Positions 1-6,377 are shown, counted from the first letter of the stretch. The stretch is DNA of 6,613 nucleotides from an uncultured Pseudomonadota bacterium (GCA_903883985.1 CAISDD010000399.1:1-6613), one strand, 5' to 3'. Translations and numbers: made by a program. Notes: generated by a model not told the origin, from the letters alone.

Positions 1-1019
1 AGGCCGAAGTGCTGGAACTCAAGGCGGCCATCGATGCCCCGGCCAAGGGCGTGGTGATCGAGTCTCGCCTCGACCGCGGCCGGGGTCCGGTGGCCACGGT
101 GCTGGTGCAGTCCGGCACCTTGAAGCGCGGCGATGTCATCCTGGCCGGTTCCGCTTTCGGTCGCGTGCGCGCCATGCTGGACGAGGACGGCAAACAGATC
201 AATTCGGCCGGCCCTTCCATCCCAGTGGAAATCCAGGGTCTGTCCGATGTGCCGGGCGCGGGCGTGGATGTGTTGGTGCTGCCGGATGAGAAGAAGGCGC
301 GTGAAATCGCCTTGTTCCGCCAGGGCATGTTCCGCGATGTCAAACTCGCCAAACAGCAGGCGGCCAAGCTGGAAAATATCTTCGAGCAGATGGGCGAGGA
401 AGAGGTCAAGACCTTGCCGTTGATCCTGAAGGCCGATGTCCAGGGCTCCTACGAAGGTTTGGCCCACGCGCTGAACAAGCTCTCCACGGCCGAGGTGAAG
501 GTGGTCCTGGTGCATTCCGCCGTAGGCTCCATTTCCGAGTCCGACGTCAACCTGGCCATCGCCTCCAAGGCGGTGATCATCGGCTTCAACGTGCGCGCAG
601 ATGCCCAGGCGCGCAAGCTGGCCGAGTCCGCCGGCGTCGACATGCGTTACTACAACATCATCTACGAAGCCGTGGATGTGGTGAAGGCCGCGTTGGGTGG
701 TCTGCTGTCTCCGGAAAAACGGGAAAATGCGCTGGGTCTGGCTGAAATCCGCCAGGTGTTCCGCATCACCAAGGTGGGCGCGGTCGCCGGCTGTTTCGTG
801 CTCGATGGCATGTTGAAGCGTACCGCCAGGGTTAGGGTGCTGCGCAACAACGTGGTGGTGCACGACGGTGAGCTCGATTCGCTCAAGCGCTTCAAGGATG
901 ACGTGAAGGAAGTGAAAGGGGGATTCGAATGCGGTCTCTCCCTCAAGAATTTCAACGACATCGAAGAAGGCGATCAGCTCGAATGTTATGAGGTGGTCGA
1001 GGTGGCGCGGACGCTGTAG
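1..1019 (+). CDS. infB: Translation initiation factor IF-2, C-terminal part (5' end outside window)
   Basis: IF-2 is the GTPase that places initiator fMet-tRNA on the 30S subunit and promotes 50S joining. The frame is open from base 3 (A-E-V-L-E-L-K) with no start needed, so the gene is cut by the window edge and the N-terminal region and G domain are missing. About 338 residues remain. Numbering from the valine codon at base 9: residues 13-95 form the EF-Tu-like beta-barrel (VVIESRLDRGRGPVATVLVQ, then GRVRAMLDEDG). Residues 130-235 form the IF-2 core domain (LILKADVQGSYEGL, VGSISESDVNLA, YYNIIYEAVDVV). Residues 243-336 form the C2 domain that binds fMet-tRNA (FRITKVGAVAGC, SLKRFKDDVKEVKGGFECGL, NFNDIEEGDQLE). 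It ends in TAG, and rbfA follows 65 nt later in the usual order. No frameshift or lost motif is visible. The identification is firm. Confidence 0.97.
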   Translation, partial: AEVLELKAAIDAPAKGVVIESRLDRGRGPVATVLVQSGTLKRGDVILAGSAFGRVRAMLDEDGKQINSAGPSIPVEIQGLSDVPGAGVDVLVLPDEKKAREIALFRQGMFRDVKLAKQQAAKLENIFEQMGEEEVKTLPLILKADVQGSYEGLAHALNKLSTAEVKVVLVHSAVGSISESDVNLAIASKAVIIGFNVRADAQARKLAESAGVDMRYYNIIYEAVDVVKAALGGLLSPEKRENALGLAEIRQVFRITKVGAVAGCFVLDGMLKRTARVRVLRNNVVVHDGELDSLKRFKDDVKEVKGGFECGLSLKNFNDIEEGDQLECYEVVEVARTL

Positions 1020-1023
1020 AAAC

Positions 1024-1080
1024 AGCGAGTGGCATGCCGCTGCCGGTTTGCCACTCGCTACTTGCCACTCGCCACTCGCC
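1024..1080. repeat. 7-bp tandem repeat with inverted copy in the infB-rbfA spacer
   Basis: Bases 1050-1080 are four 7-bp units, GCCACTC, GCTACTT, GCCACTC, GCCACTC, plus GCC of a fifth. An inverted copy, AGCGAGTGGC (1024-1033), is a perfect 10-bp complement of GCCACTCGCT (1050-1059), leaving a 16-nt loop. The transcript could form a hairpin just after the infB stop, but no T run follows, so it does not look like an intrinsic terminator. The array ends five bases before the likely rbfA ATG and occupies the place where a ribosome binding site would be expected. The repeat units are directly visible; any function is inference. Confidence 0.85.
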
Positions 1081-1084
1081 CAAT

Positions 1085-1465
1085 ATGCCCAACCAAAGAA
1101 ACCGCCGCGTCGCCGAACAAATCCGCCAGGAGCTGGCATCCATACTCATGCGCGAGATGAAAGACCCTCGCGTGACTGGCGTCACCTTCACAGCCGTGGA
1201 TGTGACGACGGACCTGGAGCATGCCAAGATATGGTTCACCGTGTACGGCGCCGACCATGAAGTCGCGCGCCTCGGACTTGCGCGCGCCTCCGGCTTCCTG
1301 CGCAGCGAACTCGCACAACGCATGAGCTTGCGCACCGTGCCCAAGCTCACCTTCGTCTACGATGCCTCTGTGGAACGCGGCGCCCACTTGTCCGGGCTGA
1401 TCGACCAGGCCGTGGCGGAAGATATCAAGCACCACCAGGGCGAAGAACCGGAAAATATCGGTTGA
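1085..1465 (+). CDS. rbfA: Ribosome-binding factor A (30S maturation)
   Basis: RbfA is a small cytoplasmic KH-fold protein that binds the immature 30S subunit near the 5' end of 16S rRNA and is needed for its late maturation and for growth in the cold. The 126 residues match the family's usual length of about 120-135. Visible marks are the N-terminal helix RRVAEQIRQELASILMREMKDPRV (cut by the family signature KDPRV at 26-30), the strand AKIWFTVYG at 47-55, the AxG kink in RASGFLRSELAQRM (67-80) and VPKLTFVYDASVERGAHLSGLI (85-106). I chose the ATG at 1085 because family proteins start about here. An upstream in-frame ATG at 1034 would add 17 residues encoded by the 7-bp repeat, which look unlike RbfA. 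No Shine-Dalgarno sequence precedes 1085, so translation may depend on infB coupling. The C-terminal tail after residue 112 is short and hydrophilic. Confidence 0.95.
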   Translation: MPNQRNRRVAEQIRQELASILMREMKDPRVTGVTFTAVDVTTDLEHAKIWFTVYGADHEVARLGLARASGFLRSELAQRMSLRTVPKLTFVYDASVERGAHLSGLIDQAVAEDIKHHQGEEPENIG

Positions 1466-1570
1466 CTCTGTCAGCCAGGGCGGATGCGTGACGGGCGATT
1501 TACCACTCGAATCGGTGTAACTGCTCCTGTCCTTCCAGGTTGCGTGCTTGATTCCGTAGTTGGCCTTGCC

Positions 1571-1628
1571 GTGGAAGCGGGCTTGCCATGCACCGTCAGG
1601 CTTGTATCGCGGGCAAGCCCGCTCCTAC
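1571..1628. repeat. REP-like inverted pair (REPIN-like)
   Basis: Two copies of one palindromic unit lie in opposite orientation. AGCGGGCTTGCC (1576-1587) is the exact reverse complement of GGCAAGCCCGCT (1612-1623), separated by 24 nt. The right copy is the fuller one: it runs from TCGCGGGC (1607-1614) through AAGCCCGCTCCTAC (1615-1628), and its own core GCGGGC-AA-GCCCGC is palindromic. The sequence closely resembles the GTAGGAGCGGGCTTGCCCGCG repeat that is common between genes in Pseudomonas and relatives; that resemblance is from memory. Such pairs are usually non-autonomous elements mobilised by a RAYT (TnpA_REP) transposase elsewhere in the genome. No such gene is in this window. Confidence 0.8.
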
Positions 1629-1711
1629 TGGGCTTACCTGGGTTTAGCCGAGTGGTGAATGCCAGGTTCTACTAAGTGATGCTGCGAAACAGATTTGGTT
1701 TGCCACCGGGC

Positions 1712-1786
1712 TCCCTCACCCTGCCCTCTCTCGAAGGGAGAGGGTTCCACCCTCTTCACCCTCCGGGGGAAGGGCCGGGGATGAGG
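1712..1786. repeat. CCCTCACCC-type repeat with strong hairpin
   Basis: The left arm CCCTCTCTC (1724-1732) pairs with GGGAGAGGG (1736-1744), giving a 9-bp stem with one G-T pair and a GAA loop. The outer parts CCTCACCC (1714-1720 region) and GGGGATGAGG (1777-1786) are also roughly inverted, so the whole stretch reads as an inverted pair of similar units, with a weaker CCCT/AGGG stem around 1759-1774. This form (CCCTCACCC, then CCCTCTCCC-GAA-GGGAGAGGG) is, from memory, a frequent intergenic repeat of GC-rich proteobacteria. It could stall or stabilise the rbfA-truB transcript. The stem is followed by GTTCC, not a T run, so it is not a clear terminator. Confidence 0.75.
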
Positions 1787-1868
1787 CCTGCGCCGGCAGC
1801 TTGTTGAAGGCAAAATGAGTTACGCGGCATTAGCTACCTGGTTTCCTGTCAGTTACGAAGTGCCCAAC

Positions 1869-1875
1869 GGAGGAG
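1869..1875 (+). promoter_or_regulatory. truB ribosome binding site
   Basis: GGAGGAG at 1869-1875 is a near-perfect Shine-Dalgarno sequence. Its GGAGG core lies 8 nt before the ATG at 1882 and fixes the truB start. It is the only strong ribosome binding site among the genes of the window, in contrast with rbfA and the kinase. Confidence 0.9.
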
Positions 1876-1881
1876 TTAAGG

Positions 1882-2805
1882 ATGAATAAAATCGTCCGGC
1901 GCGCCATCTCCGGCGTGCTGTTGCTGGACAAGGTTGCTGGTTTTACCTCCAACGCCGCCTTGCAAAAAGCCAAGTGGCTCTACCGTGCGCAAAAGGCCGG
2001 TCACACCGGCACTCTCGATCCCTTCGCCACCGGCCTCTTGCCACTGTGTCTGGGTGAGGCCACCAAGTTTTCGCAATTCCTGCTCGACGCCGACAAGGTC
2101 TACCGCGCCGAAATTCGTCTCGGTGTGCGTACCGACAGCGGTGACCTGGATGGAGTAGTGATCGCACAACGGCCGGTCGATGTCGATGAAGCGGCCCTGC
2201 GTCAGGCGCTCTTGCGTTTCCTGGGCGAAATCGATCAGGTGCCGCCCATGCACTCCGCGCTTAAGCATGCCGGTCGCCCTCTCTACGAATACGCCCGCCA
2301 GGGGATAGAGATCGACCGCCCGGCGCGCCGCGTCACCGTATTTGATCTGGAACTGGAAAGCTTCGACGGTGTGATGGCCCGTGTGCGCGTGCATAGCAGC
2401 AAGGGTTTCTATGTGCGTTCCCTGGCAGATGACTTGGGTGAAGTCCTCGGCTGCGGCGCCCATCTTTCCGGTCTCGACCGCCTCAAGGTCGGTCCCTACC
2501 ATCTCGAGGATGCCATCACCCTGGAGTCTTTGGCGGAACTCGGCGAAGCAGAGCGCGATGCGCTACTCCTGCCCGCCGACAACCTGACCCTAGACCTGCC
2601 CCGCATCGATCTCGACCTGGAAGCCACCTGGCAGGTCAACCACGGCCAGTCGATCTGGCGCGCCGGTCTGCATGTGGGTGAGTTGCTGCGCCTTTATGCC
2701 TCGGACGGACGTTTTCTCGGTGTCGCCCTGGTCGATGAGGAAGGCCGGGCCTCACCCAAGCGCTTGCTGGCAAGCGAGTCGATCACCGATCATCGCGCGT
2801 CTTGA
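1882..2805 (+). CDS. truB: tRNA pseudouridine(55) synthase
   Basis: TruB converts uridine 55 in the T loop of tRNAs to pseudouridine. The 307 residues are normal for the bacterial enzyme. The catalytic motif is HTGTLDPFATG at 41-51, with D46 as the nucleophile (E. coli D48). A constant offset of two gives Y74 in DKVYRAE (E. coli Y76) and Y177 and R179 in SKGFYVRS (E. coli Y179, R181). Other conserved blocks are PPMHSALKHAGRPLYEYARQG at 121-141 (interrupting no motif) and CGAHLSGLDRL at 191-201. A PUA-like C-terminal segment from about 245 holds GELLRLY and DGRFLGVALVDEEGRASPKRLL. The ATG at 1882 follows a strong ribosome binding site. The gene is complete, and its last 23 nt overlap the tail of the convergent kinase frame. 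rpsO, a frequent downstream partner, does not follow. Confidence 0.97.
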   Translation: MNKIVRRAISGVLLLDKVAGFTSNAALQKAKWLYRAQKAGHTGTLDPFATGLLPLCLGEATKFSQFLLDADKVYRAEIRLGVRTDSGDLDGVVIAQRPVDVDEAALRQALLRFLGEIDQVPPMHSALKHAGRPLYEYARQGIEIDRPARRVTVFDLELESFDGVMARVRVHSSKGFYVRSLADDLGEVLGCGAHLSGLDRLKVGPYHLEDAITLESLAELGEAERDALLLPADNLTLDLPRIDLDLEATWQVNHGQSIWRAGLHVGELLRLYASDGRFLGVALVDEEGRASPKRLLASESITDHRAS

Positions 2806-3046
2806 CGTGGCGCAGGACCAGGGCGACCAGCGCATCCGGGTCGATCGGCTTGACGATATGCCCCACCATGCCCGCAGCGAGGCAGTGTTCCAGTTCCAGG
2901 GCGAAGACGTGGGCCGTCTGGCCGATGACGGGCAGATCGGGAGCCAGCGCCAATATCTGGCGCGTCGCCTCGAACCCGTTCATCACCGGCATCTGGATAT
3001 CCATCAGCACGATGTCATAGGCTCCAGGGCCATCTTGCCGCACCCG
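2783..3046 (-). pseudogene. C-terminal part of the kinase receiver domain, separated by an in-frame amber codon
   Basis: This stretch continues the kinase frame directly after the TAG at 3047-3049, with no shift: 87 codons, then TGA at 2783-2785. It reads as the second half of a response-regulator receiver: YDIVLMDIQMPVMNG with the phosphoacceptor Asp (position 1088 of the read-through protein), GQTA with the conserved Thr (1116), CLAAGM, and HIVKPIDPDAL with the conserved Lys (1138). The first half, with the acidic pair, lies before the stop, so neither part alone can fold as a receiver. A GTG at 3043 could restart translation, but only a weak purine patch lies upstream and the product would lack beta-1 and alpha-1. 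It overlaps the truB 3' end by 23 nt. It is either a decaying remnant, the result of a sequencing error, or the read-through tail of one protein. Confidence 0.85.
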
Positions 3047-6000
3047 CTACACTGCCTCGCGGCCGTTGCCGGTTACCACCACAGCACCGTCCTCGCCGAG
3101 ATTTTCTTCCAGCAGCCTCTGATTGATGGGCTCATCCTCTGCCACCAGGATGGAAATCCCTGCCAGGGGCTTATGGGTCACGGTTGACGCCGCAACTTCA
3201 TGGGCTGGCGCTGCTGCCTGGGCTTCGACTCGGATGTACGGCAGGCTGAACTCGAATCTGCTGCCCATGCCGGGCTGGCTTTGCACACGAATCTCCCCCC
3301 CAAGGAGTTCCGCGATGCGCTTGCTGATCGCCAAGCCCAGGCCGGTGCCACCATATTTCCGGGTCATCGATCCGTCCGCCTGCTCAAAGGGTTGGAATAA
3401 GTGGTCCAGATGCTCATCGCTCATGCCGATGCCGGTGTCCGTCACCGTAAAAACCAGTATCTCCTCCTGGCGGGATAGGGATAGGGAGAGGGTGACATGG
3501 CCGGATGCGGTGAACTTGACCGCATTGGAGAGCAGGTTGAGCAGTACCTGGCCCAGGCGCATCGGATCGCTCAAACAGGTTTCCGGCAGGTCCGGGGCGA
3601 GCTCCACTCGCAGTTCCAGGTGCTTGGCATAAGCCTGTTCGCGAACGATCTCGACGGCGTGGTCGATGACCTGGGCCAGTACGGTTTCGGTCTGCTCGAC
3701 GCGAAGCTTGCCGGCTTCGATCTTGGAGAAATCGAGAATTTCGTTGATGACGCCCAGCAGTCGCTTGCCCGAAGTCCGGATCTTGTCGAAGGCATCTCGC
3801 GCCTTGTCGCTGTTCTGATAGTTGCGATAACCGATCTCGGCGAAACCCAGCACGCCATTGATCGGCGTGCGGATCTCATGGCTCATGTTGGCCAGGAATT
3901 CACTGCGCATCCTGGCCAGGTTTTCGGCGGCGCTCAGGGCTTGTTCGCGTGACTGGGCCGCAGCACGCTGTTCGCTTACATCGACGAAGCTGACGACGGC
4001 GCCGATCACTTTTTCGTCCTGGAGCATGGGGTGCATGGCATACATGACCGGCACCGGGTGGCCATCGGCGTGCCAGTAGACTTCGTTGTCCACGCGAACT
4101 TTCAAACCCCGAAGCAAGGCATGGTGGCTGGGACAGGTTTCTACGGGGTAGGGACTGCCGTCTGGTCTGCTGTGGTGGAAGACGGCGTGGGCGGACAGGC
4201 CGATGACCTGCTCGGTGCTGTAGCCCAGCAGGGTGCTGGCAGCGGGGTTGATGAAGGTGATCATGCCATCGGTATCGACGCCATAGAGACCGTCCGCGCT
4301 GGATTGAAGGATATGGCTGGCGCGGGCATCCGTCTCCATCAGGGCTGAGGTGCGCTGTTGCACCAGTTCTTCGAGGTGGCGGCGGTACTGTTCCAGTTCG
4401 GCTTCGGCATGCACACGTTCGGTGATGTCGATGAATCCCCACAGGGACTCACCCGACTCCGGATCGAGCATCGCACCTATGAGATCGACCCAGATGAGGC
4501 GGCCATCGCGACGTACATGCTCGATCTGGGTGCGAAAGACCTGTCCGGCCAGCAGAACGGGGTAAGCCGCAGCGCCGAGAGTCTGGTAAGCCTCCTCGCT
4601 GGAGTAAATGCAACGGGACGATTTTCCAACGAATTCGCCCTTTGCATAGCCCAGCATCGCTTCTAACGCGGGACTGGCCCAGAGTATCGTGCGGTTCCTG
4701 ATCTTGGCCAATCTGACCATTCCATGGTCCAGGATCGCGCCCTGCTCGGACAGCAGACGCTCCAGGCGATGCTGGGTCTGCTTGAGTTCCGTGATGTCAT
4801 AAAGCGCGACCAGGTGCAGTTTCGACTCGGCCAGGGGGGCCGCACTCGCCATCATGCTGCGATCCAAGCCGTTCCGGCTGCGAATGCGCACCTCCAGCGG
4901 CTCGAACGGCGTGCTGCTGCCCAGGTGTCGTTCGATGTGTTCTTGCCAGTTGCCGATCACCCACGCTCGGTAGGCGGGGTCGGGATAGGCCTTGGGCCAC
5001 CAGTCCGCCAGCGTGGGGATGTCTTCACGGCTGTAACCAAAAGTCCTGATGAATGCGGCGTTGAGGTAGGTGATATTTTGCAGATCGTCATTGATCGAGA
5101 GCGGAACCGGGGACGCTTCGATGATCGCCCGGAAACGCATCTCGTTCTCGCGCAAGGAGGCAGTGAGCTCCCTCGCGATATTTTCCGCGCGGCGGCGCGT
5201 ATTGATGAGCGCCCAGGTGATCGCGATCAGCAACAGGCTGATGAGCAGGATGCCGGTGGAATTGGCCCAGGGCGGCTCGAAGTTGCTTGCAGCGGCAAAG
5301 CCTGGCAGCGAACGGGTGCGCACGGTCCAGATGTGGCCACCGAGGTCGAGCCGGGCCACTCGGGTGAACTGGCCCGGCGCTGCCTGCTCGATCTTGCCCG
5401 CCCCGCTGTCATAGAGCAGCCTGTCGGCCAGGAGGCCATCGCCGTCGAAGATTTCCAGGCGAATGTTGTCGAGTTCTCCACGGGTCATACCCTCGATCAG
5501 GTCATTCATGCGGTAGGGGCTGTAGACCCAACCGACCAGGGCGGCCCGGCGTTGTTCTACCGACAGTGGCAGGACAGCGTTGGCGTAAACCGGGTAATAG
5601 GCCAGGACGCCTGCTTGCACATTGGTTTGCGTCTCCTGCAACAGCTTGACCTTCCCGCTGTAGGTGATGGAGCCGGTGTCGCGAGCCCGTTCCATCGCCG
5701 CGCGGCGCTGTGTCTCGGTGAGCATGTCGTAGCCGAAGGCGCGCAGATTTCTTCCGCTGAACGGTTCAAGAAAGAGGATGCTGCTATAGAGCGCGCGCGT
5801 GCTGGCCGGTTTGATCCCATATTCCGGAAAACCTTCGCGATGCAGACTTTGAATGTGGGCGTCGAGTTGGCCTGGTCGGATTTGTAGCGCAAATCCGACT
5901 CCCTGAATTCCCTGGTAGGATCGGACGAGATCCAGTTTTTCGACGTAGCGTCGCCACCCGCGCCGCGACACGGAGTCCGTGGCGGCGAACAACCCGGCGC

Positions 6001-6262
6001 TGCCGCGCAGTATTTGCGCATAGGCAAGCATATGCCATTCCATCTGGGCGCCGATGCGCTCGCTCTCCAGCCGAAACCGCTCTTCCAGGGTATTTTGGCG
6101 GCGCTGGTCGAGTTCAATCCAGACCAGGCCCAGGGACAGGAGTGACGCCAGCAACACGGCGATGGCCGGAAGGTAATGCCAACGGTGCAGACGAGGCTCT
6201 TGAGCAGGGGTGCCAGGAAACATATTGGCTGTGGCTGGAACGGTTATCGGGCCGCCGGCCAA
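3047..6262 (-). CDS. CHASE / triple-PAS hybrid sensor histidine kinase, ending at an amber codon inside its receiver
   Basis: This is an inner-membrane sensor kinase of 1071 residues as written. Order: TM1 about 31-50; periplasmic CHASE domain about 70-320 (YQGIQGVGFALQI, then RAFGYDMLTETQRRAAMERA); TM2 about 336-353; PAS1 about 373-493; PAS2 about 500-616; coiled coil about 615-645; PAS3 about 647-766; HisKA with H795 in MSHEIRTP; HATPase_c with N909/N913 (N box), DTGIGM 942-947 (G1), FQPFEQ 956-961 (F) and GGTGLGLA 971-978 (G2). A receiver begins at 1036 with acidic pair E1042/D1043, but TAG cuts it after V1071, before the phosphoacceptor. The kinase core appears intact, so autophosphorylation is likely, while the internal phosphorelay step is lost unless the stop is read through. 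There is no HPt domain. The ligand is unknown; CHASE domains bind varied small molecules. The start is uncertain: TTG at 6262 gives the longest frame, ATG at 6223 (M14) is an alternative, and neither has a clear ribosome binding site. No partner regulator gene is adjacent. Confidence 0.93.
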   Translation of the reverse strand: MAGGPITVPATANMFPGTPAQEPRLHRWHYLPAIAVLLASLLSLGLVWIELDQRRQNTLEERFRLESERIGAQMEWHMLAYAQILRGSAGLFAATDSVSRRGWRRYVEKLDLVRSYQGIQGVGFALQIRPGQLDAHIQSLHREGFPEYGIKPASTRALYSSILFLEPFSGRNLRAFGYDMLTETQRRAAMERARDTGSITYSGKVKLLQETQTNVQAGVLAYYPVYANAVLPLSVEQRRAALVGWVYSPYRMNDLIEGMTRGELDNIRLEIFDGDGLLADRLLYDSGAGKIEQAAPGQFTRVARLDLGGHIWTVRTRSLPGFAAASNFEPPWANSTGILLISLLLIAITWALINTRRRAENIARELTASLRENEMRFRAIIEASPVPLSINDDLQNITYLNAAFIRTFGYSREDIPTLADWWPKAYPDPAYRAWVIGNWQEHIERHLGSSTPFEPLEVRIRSRNGLDRSMMASAAPLAESKLHLVALYDITELKQTQHRLERLLSEQGAILDHGMVRLAKIRNRTILWASPALEAMLGYAKGEFVGKSSRCIYSSEEAYQTLGAAAYPVLLAGQVFRTQIEHVRRDGRLIWVDLIGAMLDPESGESLWGFIDITERVHAEAELEQYRRHLEELVQQRTSALMETDARASHILQSSADGLYGVDTDGMITFINPAASTLLGYSTEQVIGLSAHAVFHHSRPDGSPYPVETCPSHHALLRGLKVRVDNEVYWHADGHPVPVMYAMHPMLQDEKVIGAVVSFVDVSEQRAAAQSREQALSAAENLARMRSEFLANMSHEIRTPINGVLGFAEIGYRNYQNSDKARDAFDKIRTSGKRLLGVINEILDFSKIEAGKLRVEQTETVLAQVIDHAVEIVREQAYAKHLELRVELAPDLPETCLSDPMRLGQVLLNLLSNAVKFTASGHVTLSLSLSRQEEILVFTVTDTGIGMSDEHLDHLFQPFEQADGSMTRKYGGTGLGLAISKRIAELLGGEIRVQSQPGMGSRFEFSLPYIRVEAQAAAPAHEVAASTVTHKPLAGISILVAEDEPINQRLLEENLGEDGAVVVTGNGREAV

Positions 6263-6285
6263 AGACGTAAGGAAGGTGGGTCTCG

Positions 6286-6291
6286 ATGATA
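6286..6291 (-). promoter_or_regulatory. Possible -10 element of the kinase promoter
   Basis: On the minus strand this reads TATCAT, five of six matches to TATAAT. No good -35 hexamer lies 16-18 nt upstream, since that position falls inside the 24-nt palindrome. A weak promoter needing an activator would look like this, but so would chance. If real, transcription would start near 6279 and leave a very short leader before the TTG at 6262, or a longer one to the ATG at 6223. Confidence 0.25.
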
Positions 6292-6296
6292 GGACT

Positions 6297-6320
6297 GAAC
6301 GGCACGGTAGTGTGCCGTTC
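6297..6320. promoter_or_regulatory. Perfect 24-nt palindrome, candidate operator
   Basis: GAACGGCAC (6297-6305) and GTGCCGTTC (6312-6320) are exact reverse complements around a 6-nt centre, GGTAGT. The palindrome lies 35 nt upstream of the longest kinase start and directly abuts the CRP-type site at 6321-6338. Neither side is followed by a T run, so it is not a terminator. Its size and symmetry suit a dimeric regulator site or an mRNA hairpin. Relative to the possible -10 at 6286-6291 it would cover the -35 region. The palindrome is seen; the role is inferred. Confidence 0.5.
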
Positions 6321-6338
6321 CTGTGAGTAGGGTCACAG
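6321..6338. promoter_or_regulatory. CRP-type binding site (TGTGA-N6-TCACA)
   Basis: The sequence CTGTGA-GTAGGG-TCACAG contains TGTGA (6322-6326) and TCACA (6333-6337) with six bases between. All ten core bases match the CRP/Vfr consensus, with one further symmetric C/G pair outside. It lies about 60-75 nt upstream of the longest kinase start, a sensible place for control by a CRP/FNR-family protein. The outer flanks are not AT-rich as in the E. coli consensus. No regulator gene is in the window, so whether this organism has a CRP that reads this site is unknown. Confidence 0.5.
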
Positions 6339-6377
6339 TCTGGCAGCGATGTTAAGCCTGGAAGCCACAGATCTGAA

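Larger units (their letters stand above)
1466..1881. other. Long rbfA-truB spacer carrying two repeat elements, no credible gene
   Basis: This is 416 nt between two genes that in many proteobacteria are nearly adjacent. It holds an inverted REP-like pair at 1571-1628 and a second hairpin element at 1712-1786, and ends with the truB ribosome binding site. The only sizeable open frame on the plus strand, 1484-1675 (63 codons), runs straight through the REP-like element, resembles no family I know and is best taken as chance. I find no tRNA-like fold and no convincing sigma-70 promoter. Bases 1466-1570 and 1787-1868 show nothing I can name. Confidence 0.7.

Noticed and set aside
1024..1080. CRISPR array or intrinsic terminator at the 7-bp repeats
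   Set aside because: The units are only 7 bp with no spacers, and no T run follows the hairpin.
1484..1675. 63-codon frame between rbfA and truB
   Set aside because: It runs through the REP-like inverted pair, has no ribosome binding site and no recognisable protein features.
2786..3046. Bidirectional terminator between truB and the kinase
   Set aside because: The region is coding-like throughout (the receiver half), and no hairpin with a T run was found.
3043..3052. Frameshift as the cause of the split receiver
   Set aside because: The codons on both sides of the TAG are in the same frame. The break is a substitution-type stop, not an insertion or deletion.
2672..3187. 171-codon plus-strand frame overlapping the truB end and the kinase tail
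   Set aside because: It is out of frame with truB and antisense to the receiver domain, whose conserved residues show that the minus strand is the coding one.
4724..5887. 387-codon open frame on the plus strand
   Set aside because: It lies wholly antisense to the CHASE and PAS coding region of the kinase, whose motifs are clear. Its product shows no domain I recognise, and long antisense frames are usual in GC-rich DNA.
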